The notes under the pieces were generated by a model. That model was given only the letters and a program-made list of their open reading frames with translations, was not told where the DNA came from and ran no database searches. A stretch of DNA of 64,000 nt, taken from Levilactobacillus yonginensis. GTDB lineage: Bacteria; Bacillota; Bacilli; Lactobacillales; Lactobacillaceae. Positions 49,077 to 58,328 of this stretch are shown piece after piece (within the stretch, counting starts at the first letter, position 1; every line of letters starts with the position of its first letter). The DNA lies in assembly GCF_964065165.1 (NCBI RefSeq), contig NZ_OZ061549.1:1550001-1614000 (forward strand), given 5' to 3'. A program made the position numbers and the translations under genes.

Positions 49077-50249
49077 ATGGCTGAACGTAGTTATGATTTT
49101 CTGATGCCCAGTGTCAACTTTTTTGGCCCTGGCGTTATTAACAAGATTGGTGATCGTGCAAAGACTCTTGGCATGAAGAAGCCCGTCATCGTTACTGATA
49201 AGTTCCTTGAAGGTCTTGAAGGCGGTGCCGTTCAACAAACGTTGGCCTCATTAAAGGCCGCCGGTATTGACTACGTTGTTTACAACAACGTTGAACCAAA
49301 CCCTAAGATCCGTAACATTAAAGAAGTTAAAAAACTTTATGAAGAATCCGGTGCGGACGCCATCATTACCGTTGGTGGAGGCTCTGCCCATGATACTGGT
49401 AAAGGTGCCGGGATCATCTTAACTAACGGTGATGACATCACCAAGTTAGCTGGGATCGAAACGCTCGACAAGGCTCTACCACCACTGATCGCCGTGAACA
49501 CGACTGCCGGGACCGGTTCAGAACTGACCCGTCACGCCGTTATCACGAACGAAGAAACTCACTTGAAGTTCGTGGTTGTTTCATGGCGGAACATTCCGTT
49601 GGTTTCCTTCAACGACCCAACCTTGATGCTGGACGTTCCTAAGGGCTTAACTGCCGCTACTGGGATGGACGCCTTTGTTCAATCCATCGAACCCTACGTT
49701 TCTGTGGACCACAACCCCATCACCGACTCACAATGTATCGAAGCTATCAAGTTAATTGAAACTTCCTTACGTGAAGCCGTTGCTAACGGTCACAACCTGG
49801 ATGCCCGGACCAAGATGGTCGAAGCTGAAATGTTAGCCGGAATGGCCTTCAACAACGCCAACTTGGGTTACGTTCACGCCATGGCTCACCAACTCGGTGG
49901 CCAATACGACGCTCCTCATGGTGTCTGCTGTGCCCTACTTCTGCCATACGTAGAAGAATACAACATCATTGCTTGCCCAGAACGCTTTGCCGAATTAGCT
50001 AAGATCATGGGTGAAAACACGGACGGCTTATCAACCCGCGATGCTGCTGAATTAGCTATCAAAGCCATGAAGCAAATGTCACAAGACGTTGGTATTCCTA
50101 AGTCTATCAAGGAAATCGGTGCTAAGCCTGAAGACTTCGAACTGATGGCCGAAAACGCTTTGAAAGACGGTAACGCCTTCTCTAACCCTCGTAAGGGAAC
50201 GAAAGAAGACATTGTTAAGATCTTCCAAGCTGCTTACGACGCTGAATGA
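49077..50249 (+). CDS. Iron-containing alcohol dehydrogenase (1,3-propanediol dehydrogenase type)
   Basis: A 390-residue group III alcohol dehydrogenase. The NAD site is in TVGGGSAHDTGKGAG, the first metal Asp region in TGMDAFVQSIEPY, and the metal His cluster in NANLGYVHAMAHQLGGQYDAPHG, all as in DhaT/FucO-type enzymes. The enzyme would reduce 3-hydroxypropionaldehyde, acetaldehyde or a related aldehyde with NADH, regenerating NAD+ in heterofermentation. AAAGAAGG and a near-consensus promoter suggest strong expression, and the codons are biased like those of highly expressed genes. The substrate is not fixed by sequence. Confidence 0.9.
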   Translation: MAERSYDFLMPSVNFFGPGVINKIGDRAKTLGMKKPVIVTDKFLEGLEGGAVQQTLASLKAAGIDYVVYNNVEPNPKIRNIKEVKKLYEESGADAIITVGGGSAHDTGKGAGIILTNGDDITKLAGIETLDKALPPLIAVNTTAGTGSELTRHAVITNEETHLKFVVVSWRNIPLVSFNDPTLMLDVPKGLTAATGMDAFVQSIEPYVSVDHNPITDSQCIEAIKLIETSLREAVANGHNLDARTKMVEAEMLAGMAFNNANLGYVHAMAHQLGGQYDAPHGVCCALLLPYVEEYNIIACPERFAELAKIMGENTDGLSTRDAAELAIKAMKQMSQDVGIPKSIKEIGAKPEDFELMAENALKDGNAFSNPRKGTKEDIVKIFQAAYDAE

Positions 50250-50330
50250 TTTTTGCTAACCGAGTAACCTAGATAGCTTTAACAGTCAACCACTGCACCG
50301 CTACCCTAGTTGAAACGATTGGTATTACTG

Positions 50331-50358
50331 AAAAAGCCACCCGGCTGGGTGGCTTTTT
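50331..50358. terminator. Bidirectional terminator
   Basis: AAAAAGCCACCC / GGGTGGCTTTTT, 12-bp perfect stem with a 4-base loop, between convergent genes. Confidence 0.9.
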
Positions 50359-50384
50359 CAGTATCGTAATTGACTAACCAATCA

Positions 50385-51017
50385 CTACTTCGTGCCCTGT
50401 TCGATGCGGTATCGCAACACCGTTTTCGCTTTTTCCGGTGCCGTGCGCCGTGCATCGGTGAGATAGATTTCTCGGTGCCAATAATCTCCCATCGTGGGGA
50501 TAACACGATAGTCGCGTTCCCTTAAAACCGCCTGTAACTTCGCAAAGGTTGCAGGTTCATCATCAAACGGACCGTGATGAATGGTCTGTAGGACCAACCC
50601 TTCCGCGTACGTTTCCCACTTCACCTGCGACAGCCAAGGATTGTCTTTCTTCTGTCGAACCCGAGCGAGCGCTTGAGCAAAATCATCCGCAGTCAGGCGG
50701 TCGGGTTGACGCAGCATAATTTTATACGTCAGTGCTGCCTTGTTGAGAGTGGTTCCCCGTGAGCCATCACTAGTGGACCACACCCCCTCTAACGGATAGA
50801 CGGTATACGCGTAAGGCTCGCCCAACTCGCCGCGCTTCAGTGCCATCCGCAAATCATACGCAACGGGATAGAGCGCCGCCACGTGCTCACCAAAGGCCGG
50901 TTGATTCGGATCTCCCACTCCCGTAATCGTAATGAAATTCAGCTTGGGTAACGTCAATACTTGCGGTTCTTTCGGCAGATACCAAGCTTTTTCAGCCTTA
51001 CGCCATTCGTGTTTCAT
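50385..51017 (-). CDS. GyrI-like small-molecule-binding protein
   Basis: A 210-residue protein of the GyrI-like domain family: KLNFITITGVGDPNQPAFGEH at the start, YPLEGVWSTSDGS in the middle and VLQTIHHGPFDDEPATFAKL plus the late HREIYLTDARRT, which recalls the IYLSDPRR motif of this group. Stand-alone GyrI-like proteins bind or hydrolyse small drugs. It is 19 bases downstream of a second effector-binding-domain gene, and both are divergent from a WYL-type regulator. Confidence 0.8.
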   Translation of the reverse strand: MKHEWRKAEKAWYLPKEPQVLTLPKLNFITITGVGDPNQPAFGEHVAALYPVAYDLRMALKRGELGEPYAYTVYPLEGVWSTSDGSRGTTLNKAALTYKIMLRQPDRLTADDFAQALARVRQKKDNPWLSQVKWETYAEGLVLQTIHHGPFDDEPATFAKLQAVLRERDYRVIPTMGDYWHREIYLTDARRTAPEKAKTVLRYRIEQGTK

Positions 51018-51035
51018 CGGTTCAGCCTCCCTAAC

Positions 51036-51506
51036 CTACTTCTCGACTAAAGGAACCAACATCTCACCGTGAACACCATTGGCATCCGTTCCAGTCATGT
51101 AAGACGTGTTAGGGCCACCTACGTAGGCGTAATCAGCCAACTGTGGCAGAATTTCACCGAAGGCGGGGCCTTCCAGGGAATTGTAAAGACCCACTTGATC
51201 CGCTGCCGTACCGGTGATCACCAGGTATTTCCCGGCAGGAAATTCAATCAGCCGTTGCCCAGCCGCCGCCTGCGTGTCAGCAGCAACCTGTCGACCGGCA
51301 TAGTAGTGAAACTCACCATTAATAGCTTCGTTGACAGCGAATAGATAGTCATTGATACCAGGCAGCTGGTCCAGCGCGTGGTCGGCGGTAACTTTTTGCC
51401 AGAAGTCCTGCTTCTGTTGGCCCATTTCTGGGAACCCGCCCGTTAAGACCGTGTCTAACCCTAAAACCGTGAATGCTGGTTTCGTTTCAATCGTGTAATT
51501 TGCCAT
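51036..51506 (-). CDS. GyrI/AraC-type effector-binding-domain protein
   Basis: A 156-residue protein: YTIETKPAFTVLGLDTVLTG as the first strand-helix of the SHS2 fold, DYLFAVNEAINGEFHYYAGR, then IEFPAGKYLVITGTAAD and the conserved late Glu region. This is the effector-binding domain of AraC/Bmr regulators on its own, without a DNA-binding part. It forms an operon with the GyrI-like gene and is divergent from the WYL regulator, with 80 bases between start codons. Confidence 0.85.
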   Translation of the reverse strand: MANYTIETKPAFTVLGLDTVLTGGFPEMGQQKQDFWQKVTADHALDQLPGINDYLFAVNEAINGEFHYYAGRQVAADTQAAAGQRLIEFPAGKYLVITGTAADQVGLYNSLEGPAFGEILPQLADYAYVGGPNTSYMTGTDANGVHGEMLVPLVEK

Positions 51507-51586
51507 ATTGTCGTGGCCTCCTTAAGATGATAGACTCAGTATACAAATTAATAGTTTCAAAAACTGACACCATTAGGAGGAAATTC

Positions 51587-52546
51587 ATGAATAAAACGGC
51601 TCGGGTCAATACAATGATGCGTTATATCAATAACCGCCAATTCTTTACGATTCGTGAACTGATGACCCACTTTCACGTCTCGCGCAGTACGGTAATCCGT
51701 GACCTAAATAACATCCAGGAACTCGGCATGCCCTTGACAGCAAATGTCGGCCGCGATGGCGGTTACGCAGTCATGAAGAATCAACTGCTTCCAGCTGTTC
51801 AATTCAACAGTGAGGAACTCAAGGCCCTGTTTGTGAGCTTTCTGGCGACCCTGAACACCCAGTTACCCTACCTGCAGAACCGGAATACGCTGACCGAAAA
51901 GCTCGTTGCAATTGCCTCCCAAGCCCAGCAAGATGACCTCCTGACGCTGCAAGAGCTTCTAATCTTTAGTCACACTAATCCAGCCAACACCAAACTGACC
52001 GAGCTCACCGACTTTGCGCCAGCCATGCTTAAGACCTTACTCAACGCGTGCCTAACCAACCGACAATTACAGTTCCAACTGACAGATACCACTTGCACGA
52101 TCTGGGTGCGCCACGTATACAGTCGTCAGGATGCTTGGTACGTCGATGCCTGGGACCTGACGACACAACACTTTCGAGAAATCGCCGTGACAGCCATTCA
52201 GCACATTACACCCGTTACCCAGGCTCAAACGTTGGATCCCCAAGTGATTGCAGCCGCCATCAAGGCTGCCCGTCCTAAGCCCAACGTTACCTTATCTTTA
52301 CGCGCCACGGCTATTCAACAGTTCCGCCAACACCCGCATCCTACCGCAGCACTGCAGTTTCTGGATCCTTTTCAACAGACAGCCAAGCTCGAATGCACCG
52401 TGGATATTACTCAGCCACAGCAGCTAAGTGACTTCGCCCGGTGGTGCCTCTATCTGGGGCACGAGGCCCAGCTAACAACGGCGCCAACGGTCGTTAAGCA
52501 AGCCCTCCGTCAGGAACTCACCACGCAACTAGCTCAGTTGGACTAG
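51587..52546 (+). CDS. WYL/YafY-type DeoR-like regulator
   Basis: The start is the ATG at 51587 (AGGAGG plus 6 bases); a longer frame crosses the divergent promoter and is rejected. The 319-residue product has an N-terminal HTH (FTIRELMTHFHVSRSTVIRD then LNNIQELGMPLT), a middle helical part and a WYL-type ligand domain (about 140-230, with QDAWYVDAWDLTTQHFREIA). The pairing of a YobV/YafY-type regulator with GyrI-like or AraC-effector-domain genes is a common arrangement. It probably represses the two divergent genes until a small molecule binds. Confidence 0.88.
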   Translation: MNKTARVNTMMRYINNRQFFTIRELMTHFHVSRSTVIRDLNNIQELGMPLTANVGRDGGYAVMKNQLLPAVQFNSEELKALFVSFLATLNTQLPYLQNRNTLTEKLVAIASQAQQDDLLTLQELLIFSHTNPANTKLTELTDFAPAMLKTLLNACLTNRQLQFQLTDTTCTIWVRHVYSRQDAWYVDAWDLTTQHFREIAVTAIQHITPVTQAQTLDPQVIAAAIKAARPKPNVTLSLRATAIQQFRQHPHPTAALQFLDPFQQTAKLECTVDITQPQQLSDFARWCLYLGHEAQLTTAPTVVKQALRQELTTQLAQLD

Positions 52547-52629
52547 CAGTATTTAACCTGAATTAGAGAGTTTTGTTTCAATAATGCGTTACCTTCAGTA
52601 ACCACTCAGACACTGTGTCGCATACCGGC

Positions 52630-52810
52630 CAAAAAAGGGTCCAGGACAAAAGTCCTGAACCCTTTTTTGCGCTCCGAACATACATGGTCGAAACGTGCGC
52701 CAAAAGGCAGTCAGCTCCGCTTAACCCCGATAAACAAACAATCCAGGACCGGGATTGTTCGTCTATCGACGTTAATGCTCATTGACTAACCGCCTTTTGT
52801 CTCACTCTCT
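52630..52810 (-). repeat. Family B structured repeat, full copy (minus orientation)
   Basis: Read on the minus strand it begins GAGAGTGAGACAAAAGGCGG and ends with the terminator AAGGGTTCAGGAC-TTTT-GTCCTGGACCCTT (52631-52668). The internal hairpin CGATAGACGAACAATCC / GGATTGTTTGTTTATCG pairs over 17 positions. The copy at 60861-61040 is very similar along its whole length. It lies between the convergent WYL and sugar-porter genes. Confidence 0.85.
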
Positions 52811-52816
52811 TCTGAT

Positions 52817-54199
52817 TTATTTATCTGACATTTCAGCCTGCTTATCTTTATGACGTAATTCCATTTCGATTTCTTCCAGTGACTTGCCCCGTGTTTCAGG
52901 AACCAAGTAGTGGACGAAGAACATAGAAAGAACTGCAAAGACGGCAAAGACAGCGAATGGGCCCCCAACATTGTTATGGAAGTATGCCAGCATAACCAGG
53001 AAGAATTGTGAAACTAAGAAGTTCCCAATCCAGTTGGCAGCGGACCCAATGGAAGAACCGATTCCCCGCACACTCAATGGGAAAATTTCACCAATGGTAA
53101 CCCAGGCAATTGGTCCCCAAGAAATGGCGAACCCAAAGATGTAAATCGCAATCAAAATCATGGTTGGTACGGCTGCGGTTTGAACATCCATGGTGAAGTT
53201 CATCACCGCAAGTACACTCAGTGAAACTGCCATGACGATTGACCCAAACATCAGGAAGGTCTTCCGATTGAATTTATCCATAATAAATGTTGCCAAGACG
53301 GTCACGACAAAGTTCACGATCCCAATCCCAACCGAAATCCAGATGGCACTGCCTTCAGGAAAGCCGAATCCCTTGATGAACACTTGTGGTAAGAAGTAAA
53401 TCACGGAATTAATCCCAACTAACTGTTGGAGCAACATAATACCGACGGCAACGATAACGGCCGGCCGAGCAACTGTGAAGAGTTCCTTCAGGCCACCCTT
53501 AGGTTGGTTGGCAACGACTTGGATGTCAGCCAATTCCTTCTTAGGATCGTCACCACTACTTTTACGTAACATTTTTAAAACACTTAAGGCTTCATCATTT
53601 TTACCCTGTTCAGCCAAGAACCGTGGTGATTCAGGTAATAACAGGCCACCGATCAACAGCAGTGCGGCTGGAATCAAAGCTGACCCCAACATCCACCGCC
53701 AGTCCCGGACACCCAGCAGGTTATGGTGCAAGAAGCCCAGGTTAGAAACGTAAGCCAACAGAATCCCTAAGGTGATCATCAGTTGGAATAACGTCCCCAG
53801 TGAACCCCGACGTTCTGCGGGAGCCAATTCAGCCAAGTAGGCTGGCGTTAAAGCTGACGCAGACCCAACGGCTAAGCCCAAGATAATCCGGGCAATGACC
53901 ATGGACCAGAACCCAACGGCGACCATGGACAGTGATGACCCCAGCAAAAACATGATAGCTGCTAAAATCAACAGACGCTTCCGGCCATACCGGTCAGCCA
54001 ATGGTCCCACTCCCAGTGCCCCAACTGAAGACCCAATCAGGACGGACGAGGTAATGAATCCCGTCTGGGCAATGTTTAAACTAAAGTTATGTTCGATTAA
54101 TGGTGAAGCCCCCGAAATAATCCCGGTATCAAACCCGAATAGTAGGCCACCTAACGCTCCGAATGTGAATATGAAAAAAGTACTTAAATGTCGATTCAT
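52817..54199 (-). CDS. Sugar porter MFS transporter (XylT-like)
   Basis: The start is the ATG at 54199 (GAGG nine bases upstream). The 460-residue product has 12 helices and sugar-porter signatures: GGLLFGFDTGIISGA, GPLADRYGRKRLL (D-R-x-G-R-R type), PAYLAELAPAERRGSLG, LLLPESPRFLAEQGK, QQLVGINSVIYFLPQ and VPETRGKSLEEIE. It is similar in plan to L. brevis XylT, so it should be a sugar:H+ symporter. A different pentose or hexose is possible, since no catabolic gene is adjacent. Two cre sites overlap its promoter, indicating catabolite repression. Confidence 0.88.
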   Translation of the reverse strand: MNRHLSTFFIFTFGALGGLLFGFDTGIISGASPLIEHNFSLNIAQTGFITSSVLIGSSVGALGVGPLADRYGRKRLLILAAIMFLLGSSLSMVAVGFWSMVIARIILGLAVGSASALTPAYLAELAPAERRGSLGTLFQLMITLGILLAYVSNLGFLHHNLLGVRDWRWMLGSALIPAALLLIGGLLLPESPRFLAEQGKNDEALSVLKMLRKSSGDDPKKELADIQVVANQPKGGLKELFTVARPAVIVAVGIMLLQQLVGINSVIYFLPQVFIKGFGFPEGSAIWISVGIGIVNFVVTVLATFIMDKFNRKTFLMFGSIVMAVSLSVLAVMNFTMDVQTAAVPTMILIAIYIFGFAISWGPIAWVTIGEIFPLSVRGIGSSIGSAANWIGNFLVSQFFLVMLAYFHNNVGGPFAVFAVFAVLSMFFVHYLVPETRGKSLEEIEMELRHKDKQAEMSDK

Positions 54200-54238
54200 G
54201 TTAATCGTCCTCACCCTTCATAAATAATCAGCAAATAC

Positions 54239-54275
54239 ACTATAGCGCTTACACGTTTCCTTGTAAACGCTTTCT
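54239..54275 (-). promoter_or_regulatory. Sugar-porter promoter overlapped by two cre sites
   Basis: On the minus strand a -35 TTTACA (54262-54267) and a -10 TATAGT (54239-54244) are spaced by 17 bp. AGAAAGCGTTTACA (54262-54275) is a near-consensus cre covering the -35. TGTAAGCGCTATAG (54240-54253) is a weaker cre covering the -10. Confidence 0.8.
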
Positions 54276-54360
54276 TTCGTGACGGACTGAGCATTATGGT
54301 TGGCTAGTTTCGGTTATTCCAAACAATCAGTCTATACCAATTCAAGGCCCTGAAAACATG

Positions 54361-54392
54361 AAAAAGGGCCACCGCCACTGGCAACCCTTTTT
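54361..54392 (-). terminator. Terminator of the hrtRBA operon
   Basis: AAAAAGGG...GCCA/TGGC...CCCTTTTT nested hairpin downstream of hrtA. Confidence 0.75.
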
Positions 54393-54464
54393 CAGAAAAC
54401 TAGACCAATTATCCCTAGTTTTCTAAGAAAACTAGCACGATCGATTAAAAGTTTTTTTATTTTT

Positions 54465-55139
54465 TTAAGACAACGTCATACGGCCATCCATAATGGTATA
54501 CGTTTTGTCCGCAAACTCCTGCAACCGCAAATCATGAGTCACCACGACGATGGCCTTGTGATGCTGTTTGGCCAAATCGTGTAATAGACCCCCTACGACC
54601 TTAACCCGGTCGCTATCCAGAGCAGCCGTTGGTTCGTCAGCCAGAATAATTTCAGGATTCTGGTACAGCGCCCGCGCAATCGCCACCCGCTGAGTTTGAC
54701 CACCAGAAAGTTCCCCGGGATACTGTTGGGTCAATTCTGCAATCCCCAATTGTTCCAACAGGGTTGCGAGCTTTGCCGCTGACAGGTTACCCTGTTTTTT
54801 AACCCGGTCAACCAGCCTAAATTGATCTGCAACCGTCAGATATGGTACCAAATTGTAGGCCTGTAGAATAAAGCCAATCTGATTTAGACGAAAAGCGTCC
54901 CGCGCCTTCCCCGACAAGGCTAGAAATGACCGGTCTTCAACCAATACTTCCCCCGACGTAGGCGTCTGAATCCCCCCGGCAATCGTCAAAAAAGTGCTCT
55001 TACCGGAACCTGACGGCCCAATCACCAAGCTAACTTCGCCAGCAACGGCTTCAAAGTTAACGTCAGTCAGGACCTGAACCTCGTTGGTACCGTGACCAAA
55101 GGTTTTATTCACATTTTTCAAAGTTAACGTTGGCATCAT
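54465..55139 (-). CDS. hrtA: HrtA-like ABC transporter ATPase
   Basis: A 224-residue ABC ATPase of the MacB/LolD type: Walker A VIGPSGSGKST, Q-loop LNQIGFILQAYNLVPY, signature ELSGGQTQRVAIARAL, Walker B EIILADEPTAALD and the H-loop VVVTHDLRL. It follows hrtB with a 2-base gap. The set TetR-permease-ATPase in this order, with haem-type operators, matches the hrtRBA haem-efflux operon of Lactococcus. The complex would push excess haem out of the membrane. Confidence 0.85.
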   Translation of the reverse strand: MMPTLTLKNVNKTFGHGTNEVQVLTDVNFEAVAGEVSLVIGPSGSGKSTFLTIAGGIQTPTSGEVLVEDRSFLALSGKARDAFRLNQIGFILQAYNLVPYLTVADQFRLVDRVKKQGNLSAAKLATLLEQLGIAELTQQYPGELSGGQTQRVAIARALYQNPEIILADEPTAALDSDRVKVVGGLLHDLAKQHHKAIVVVTHDLRLQEFADKTYTIMDGRMTLS

Positions 55140-55141
55140 TC

Positions 55142-56203
55142 TTAACCTCCAATCACGCTGACAGGGTCAACGTGCAAAATAATTCGGACGGGAATCAAAG
55201 CGCCAATCACCCCAGTCAACAGGATGCCACCAGTCACTCCCGCTAACAGTGGCACGTTAAAGGCCAATGGTACGCCGAACGGCAAGACTGATACGGTCAA
55301 AGCGGTTAACCCGGCCCCAATCAGCAAACCACCCACAACTAGCAACAAGGCCTGAGTGAGCGTCGTGGTGACCAGCACCTTCGCTGGAATCCCCTGTGCC
55401 CGCAGTACCGCATAGTTCGGCAGTTTCTGCATGGTTAAGATGTAGAGGAAGACGGCAATCACCACCATGGCAATAATCATGAGAAAACCGATCATGAAGC
55501 TAAACGTCATATTTTGAGCAGAGTAACCGGGTAATTTATTGATGAATTGGCTGAGACTCAGTGTCCGTAAACTACCGTCGGCCCCCTTAAAGGTCGATCG
55601 GTCAGAAACAATTCCCCCGGCTTGGTACGCGGGCATCACATGGCTCAACGCCCGCCAAGTTGGCAACGTTCCGTATACGACGGGGGCCACGCTGAGCTTG
55701 GCATTGTGGGTAAAGCCGACAATCTGATACTTCCCAGTCAGTGAATTCAGAGTTACCTTATCACCCAACCGATAACCATTATCCTTAAAACTATCATCCA
55801 CTAAAATCTGATGATTGGTGGTCGGCTTATGACCAGCAACCGTCGTTAATCTATGGTAGATAAACTGATTGTCTTGAATCCCCAGGAACTGAGCCGATAA
55901 TTTGGCCTGTCCCTTAGCCTTGGCCACCACCCCCGCTTGACCAACGTAGGCTTCATGCTTGGTCAGGCTCAACTTATCGGTCGTCTGTTTCGTGATCAAT
56001 GACTGCGACAAGCTATCGTTGGCATCACTGTTGAGTGCAATCTTGCTCGCATTCCAGGTATCTAGCGCTTGCGTATTTTGCTGGGCAAGGCCATAGGCCA
56101 GACCGCTCAGTACAAATACCAGGTACGTGACTAGAACGATCATGCCAACGATTAAGCCGTACCGCAGCTTCTCGTGACGAATCTCTCTTAGTGCTAAAAA
56201 CAC
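55142..56203 (-). CDS. hrtB: HrtB-like ABC transporter permease
   Basis: A 353-residue FtsX/MacB-like permease with one N-terminal helix (YGLIVGMIVLVTYLVFVLSG), a large outside domain (about 45-225) and three C-terminal helices (FMIGFLMIIAMVVIAVFLYI, LLLVVGGLLIGAGLTALTV, LLAGVTGGILLTGVIGALIP). The start MFLALREIRHEKLRYGLIVG and the GLAYGLAQQN after helix 1 are typical of HrtB/DevC-like permeases. It sits between hrtR and hrtA in one operon. Confidence 0.85.
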   Translation of the reverse strand: MFLALREIRHEKLRYGLIVGMIVLVTYLVFVLSGLAYGLAQQNTQALDTWNASKIALNSDANDSLSQSLITKQTTDKLSLTKHEAYVGQAGVVAKAKGQAKLSAQFLGIQDNQFIYHRLTTVAGHKPTTNHQILVDDSFKDNGYRLGDKVTLNSLTGKYQIVGFTHNAKLSVAPVVYGTLPTWRALSHVMPAYQAGGIVSDRSTFKGADGSLRTLSLSQFINKLPGYSAQNMTFSFMIGFLMIIAMVVIAVFLYILTMQKLPNYAVLRAQGIPAKVLVTTTLTQALLLVVGGLLIGAGLTALTVSVLPFGVPLAFNVPLLAGVTGGILLTGVIGALIPVRIILHVDPVSVIGG

Positions 56204-56214
56204 AGGCGTCCCTC

Positions 56215-56724
56215 CTACTCTTCTAAATGTTGCAAAGCTTGGCGAAATCGGTCCAGCGCGGCATCCCGGTTAGCGGGAGCCAGCATGATTTCTTTAATCG
56301 TTGCGTGACTTAGCGTCATTGCCGCCCAATCCACCACTGGTAAGTCGACTGAGATCGGTGTCTCCGGCAAAAGACTTTCATTTTCTCCATAGTGTCGTCT
56401 AACCAGTTGATCGTACTGACTGCCACTAAAGTGATCCACAAACGCTGACACCGCTTGATAGTACGACTCTGCAGAAAATTGCGCCGTTCCCTGAGAACTG
56501 AAATCACGATGAATTTCCTGCATTGCTTGTCGGTACAAGGTTTGATAGGCATCCGTCAGGTCATCAAAATATTTATAGAAGGCGCCCCGGGCAATCCCCG
56601 CGGCCTTCACAATTCTTGCAACCTGCGCATCTGCTAGGCTGTGAGTGGAAAATTCCGTTAGCAAAGCCGCCATAATTCGTTTTTGTTTGTCTGATGATAA
56701 ATTTTCAAATGTCGATGAGGGCAC
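56215..56724 (-). CDS. hrtR: HrtR-like TetR regulator of haem efflux
   Basis: The start is the GTG at 56724 with AAAGGAG nine bases before it; an upstream ATG frame covers the operators and is rejected. The 169-residue product has the HTH LADAQVARIVKAAGIARGAF YKYFDD-type sequence and a short helical ligand domain (KRIMAALLTEFS, the usual N-terminal helix). It is first in the operon with hrtB and hrtA. Two 15-bp palindromes upstream closely match the published Lactococcus HrtR operator, which supports a haem-responsive repressor. Confidence 0.85.
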   Translation of the reverse strand: MPSSTFENLSSDKQKRIMAALLTEFSTHSLADAQVARIVKAAGIARGAFYKYFDDLTDAYQTLYRQAMQEIHRDFSSQGTAQFSAESYYQAVSAFVDHFSGSQYDQLVRRHYGENESLLPETPISVDLPVVDWAAMTLSHATIKEIMLAPANRDAALDRFRQALQHLEE

Positions 56725-56747
56725 TGTTAAGACTCCTTTCAAGGCAG

Positions 56748-56799
56748 GTGACACCGTGTCACTATTGAGGAGATTATCACGAAAGTGACATTGTGTCAA
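56748..56799 (-). promoter_or_regulatory. hrtRBA promoter with two HrtR-type operators
   Basis: GTGACACCGTGTCAC (56748-56762) and GTGACATTGTGTCAA (56785-56799) match the ATGACACNNTGTCAT-type HrtR palindrome. On the minus strand TTGACA (56794-56799), 17 bp and TAATCT form the promoter. One operator covers the -35, the other lies downstream of the -10. Confidence 0.85.
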
Positions 56800-56818
56800 C
56801 TTTTAACTCAAAAGAAAA

Positions 56819-56980
56819 GAGTAAGCCAAAGGACAGTTAGTCAACCAGTCTTAACGTTGCTAGACGAATAATCCCGGTCTTGGGTTGTTTATCTAGCGGC
56901 GTTAAGCGGAGTTGACTACCTTTTGTCACACATGTTCAGAACGCAAAAAAGGTCTGAGACTTTTGTCCCAAACCTTTCTA
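56819..56980 (+). repeat. Family B structured repeat, copy with terminator
   Basis: It begins near GAGTAAGCCAAAGGACAG and has the conserved hairpin CTAGACGAATAATCCC / GGGTTGTTTATCTAG (about 56860-56897). It continues GGCGTTAAGCGGAGTTGA and ACCTTTTGTCACAC, and ends in the terminator-like AAAGGTCTGAGACTTTTGTC. It lies upstream of hrtR and downstream of the MFS gene at 57024, oriented against both. Confidence 0.8.
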
Positions 56981-57023
56981 CTTCTTTTAAATTAAAATTG
57001 CTGAACGGGGCAGCCAAGGCCGC

Positions 57024-58208
57024 CTAATCCGTTGCCAACTTGTCAGGCTCATCAATAATCAAGTGGCTGAGTACCGCTAACATCAGGAAGACCACGGCAA
57101 CGCCACAGACACCATTCCAGCCCGCGTGACTCCAAGCCCAGGTTGCCGTCAGCGTACCAATCGAACCACCCAAAAAGTAGCTGAACATGAAGACCGAATT
57201 ATTCCGGCTACTTTCCTTACGATTCAAAGACTGCACAATTGCTTGGCAAGAAACCTGGCTAAACTGCGTTCCCAAGTCGAGCAACACAATTCCGACGATC
57301 AAGCCCAGTAACCAGTGACCAACCAACCAAAAGATTCCGAAAGCAACGCCGGAAAAAACCATCCCCAGGCCCACGGTCAATCGGGGCGAACGCTGATCAA
57401 CCAGTGTTCCAATCATCGGTGCGGCAATTACTCCCGCAACCCCGAGTAGACCCAACAACCCGGCAACGTTACTGCCCAGATGGTACTGAGCCGCTAAGTA
57501 GAAAGCCAACGTTGACCAGAGCACGTTGGACATGCCAAAGAGACAGAAACCATTGATGGCGGCTCCACGTAAAGGCTTTTGGGTTGCAAATAACTTAGGC
57601 AACATCCGAATCACTGGCCAGTACCGTAGATTTTGGTGGCCCCGAGCATCATGTGGTAGCTGGTAGTGAACGATTGCCAAAAATACCAAGTCAATAGCTG
57701 CCGCCACTAAATAGATATTTTTCCACGGCATGACACTACCTAGGAGTCCGCTAAACGACCGTGACAATAGAATTCCGGTCAAGAGCCCACTCAAGACAAT
57801 CCCTAACACCTTGCCCCGTTGTAAGGATGGTGCTAAGTAACCCGCGTACGGAATGATGATCTGTGGGGCGACCGATGTAATTCCCACTAAAGCGGTGGCA
57901 ACTGCAAAGATGCCCGCGTTCGGCGACCAAAATGCTAAGAGTAAGGATAGAATTGAAAGCCCCATCATAAACTGAATCAGGTGATATCGGTTGAAAATGT
58001 CTCCCAACGGAACAATCAGTAACAGACCAAACGCATACCCTAACTGGGTCACCATGGCCAGCATCCCCACCACGGCCTTAGATAAATTAAAATCTGCCGC
58101 AATCAGGTTTTCAATCGGTTGAATAAAGTTTAAATTGGCAACAATGACCCCCGTCACCACTGCCATTAGTAAAATTGTCCTTCGTGACAACGTTGCTTGT
58201 TCTTTCAC
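57024..58208 (-). CDS. MFS transporter, DHA1-type efflux family
   Basis: The start is the GTG at 58208, behind CAGGAGG; a longer frame from 58247 covers the ribosome site. The product of about 394 residues has 12 helices: LLMAVVTGVIVANLNFIQPI in helix 1, QLGYAFGLLLIVPLGDIFNRY for helix 2 with motif A (G-D-x-x-x-R), and GVAGVIAAPMIGTLVDQRSP for the second-half motif A. The group resembles YnfM/YttB-type exporters in which drugs or metabolites are pushed out. No regulator gene is adjacent. Confidence 0.85.
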   Translation of the reverse strand: MKEQATLSRRTILLMAVVTGVIVANLNFIQPIENLIAADFNLSKAVVGMLAMVTQLGYAFGLLLIVPLGDIFNRYHLIQFMMGLSILSLLLAFWSPNAGIFAVATALVGITSVAPQIIIPYAGYLAPSLQRGKVLGIVLSGLLTGILLSRSFSGLLGSVMPWKNIYLVAAAIDLVFLAIVHYQLPHDARGHQNLRYWPVIRMLPKLFATQKPLRGAAINGFCLFGMSNVLWSTLAFYLAAQYHLGSNVAGLLGLLGVAGVIAAPMIGTLVDQRSPRLTVGLGMVFSGVAFGIFWLVGHWLLGLIVGIVLLDLGTQFSQVSCQAIVQSLNRKESSRNNSVFMFSYFLGGSIGTLTATWAWSHAGWNGVCGVAVVFLMLAVLSHLIIDEPDKLATD

Positions 58209-58328
58209 AGGAAAAACCTCCTGATGAAAGTTTAAGACTTTTTTCAAGAATTGAAAACCAGTAAATTGAGATTAAATGGCTTACAGCTAAAACATTTGCT
58301 ATACTTGTCCCCATCGGAGGGGATTTAT

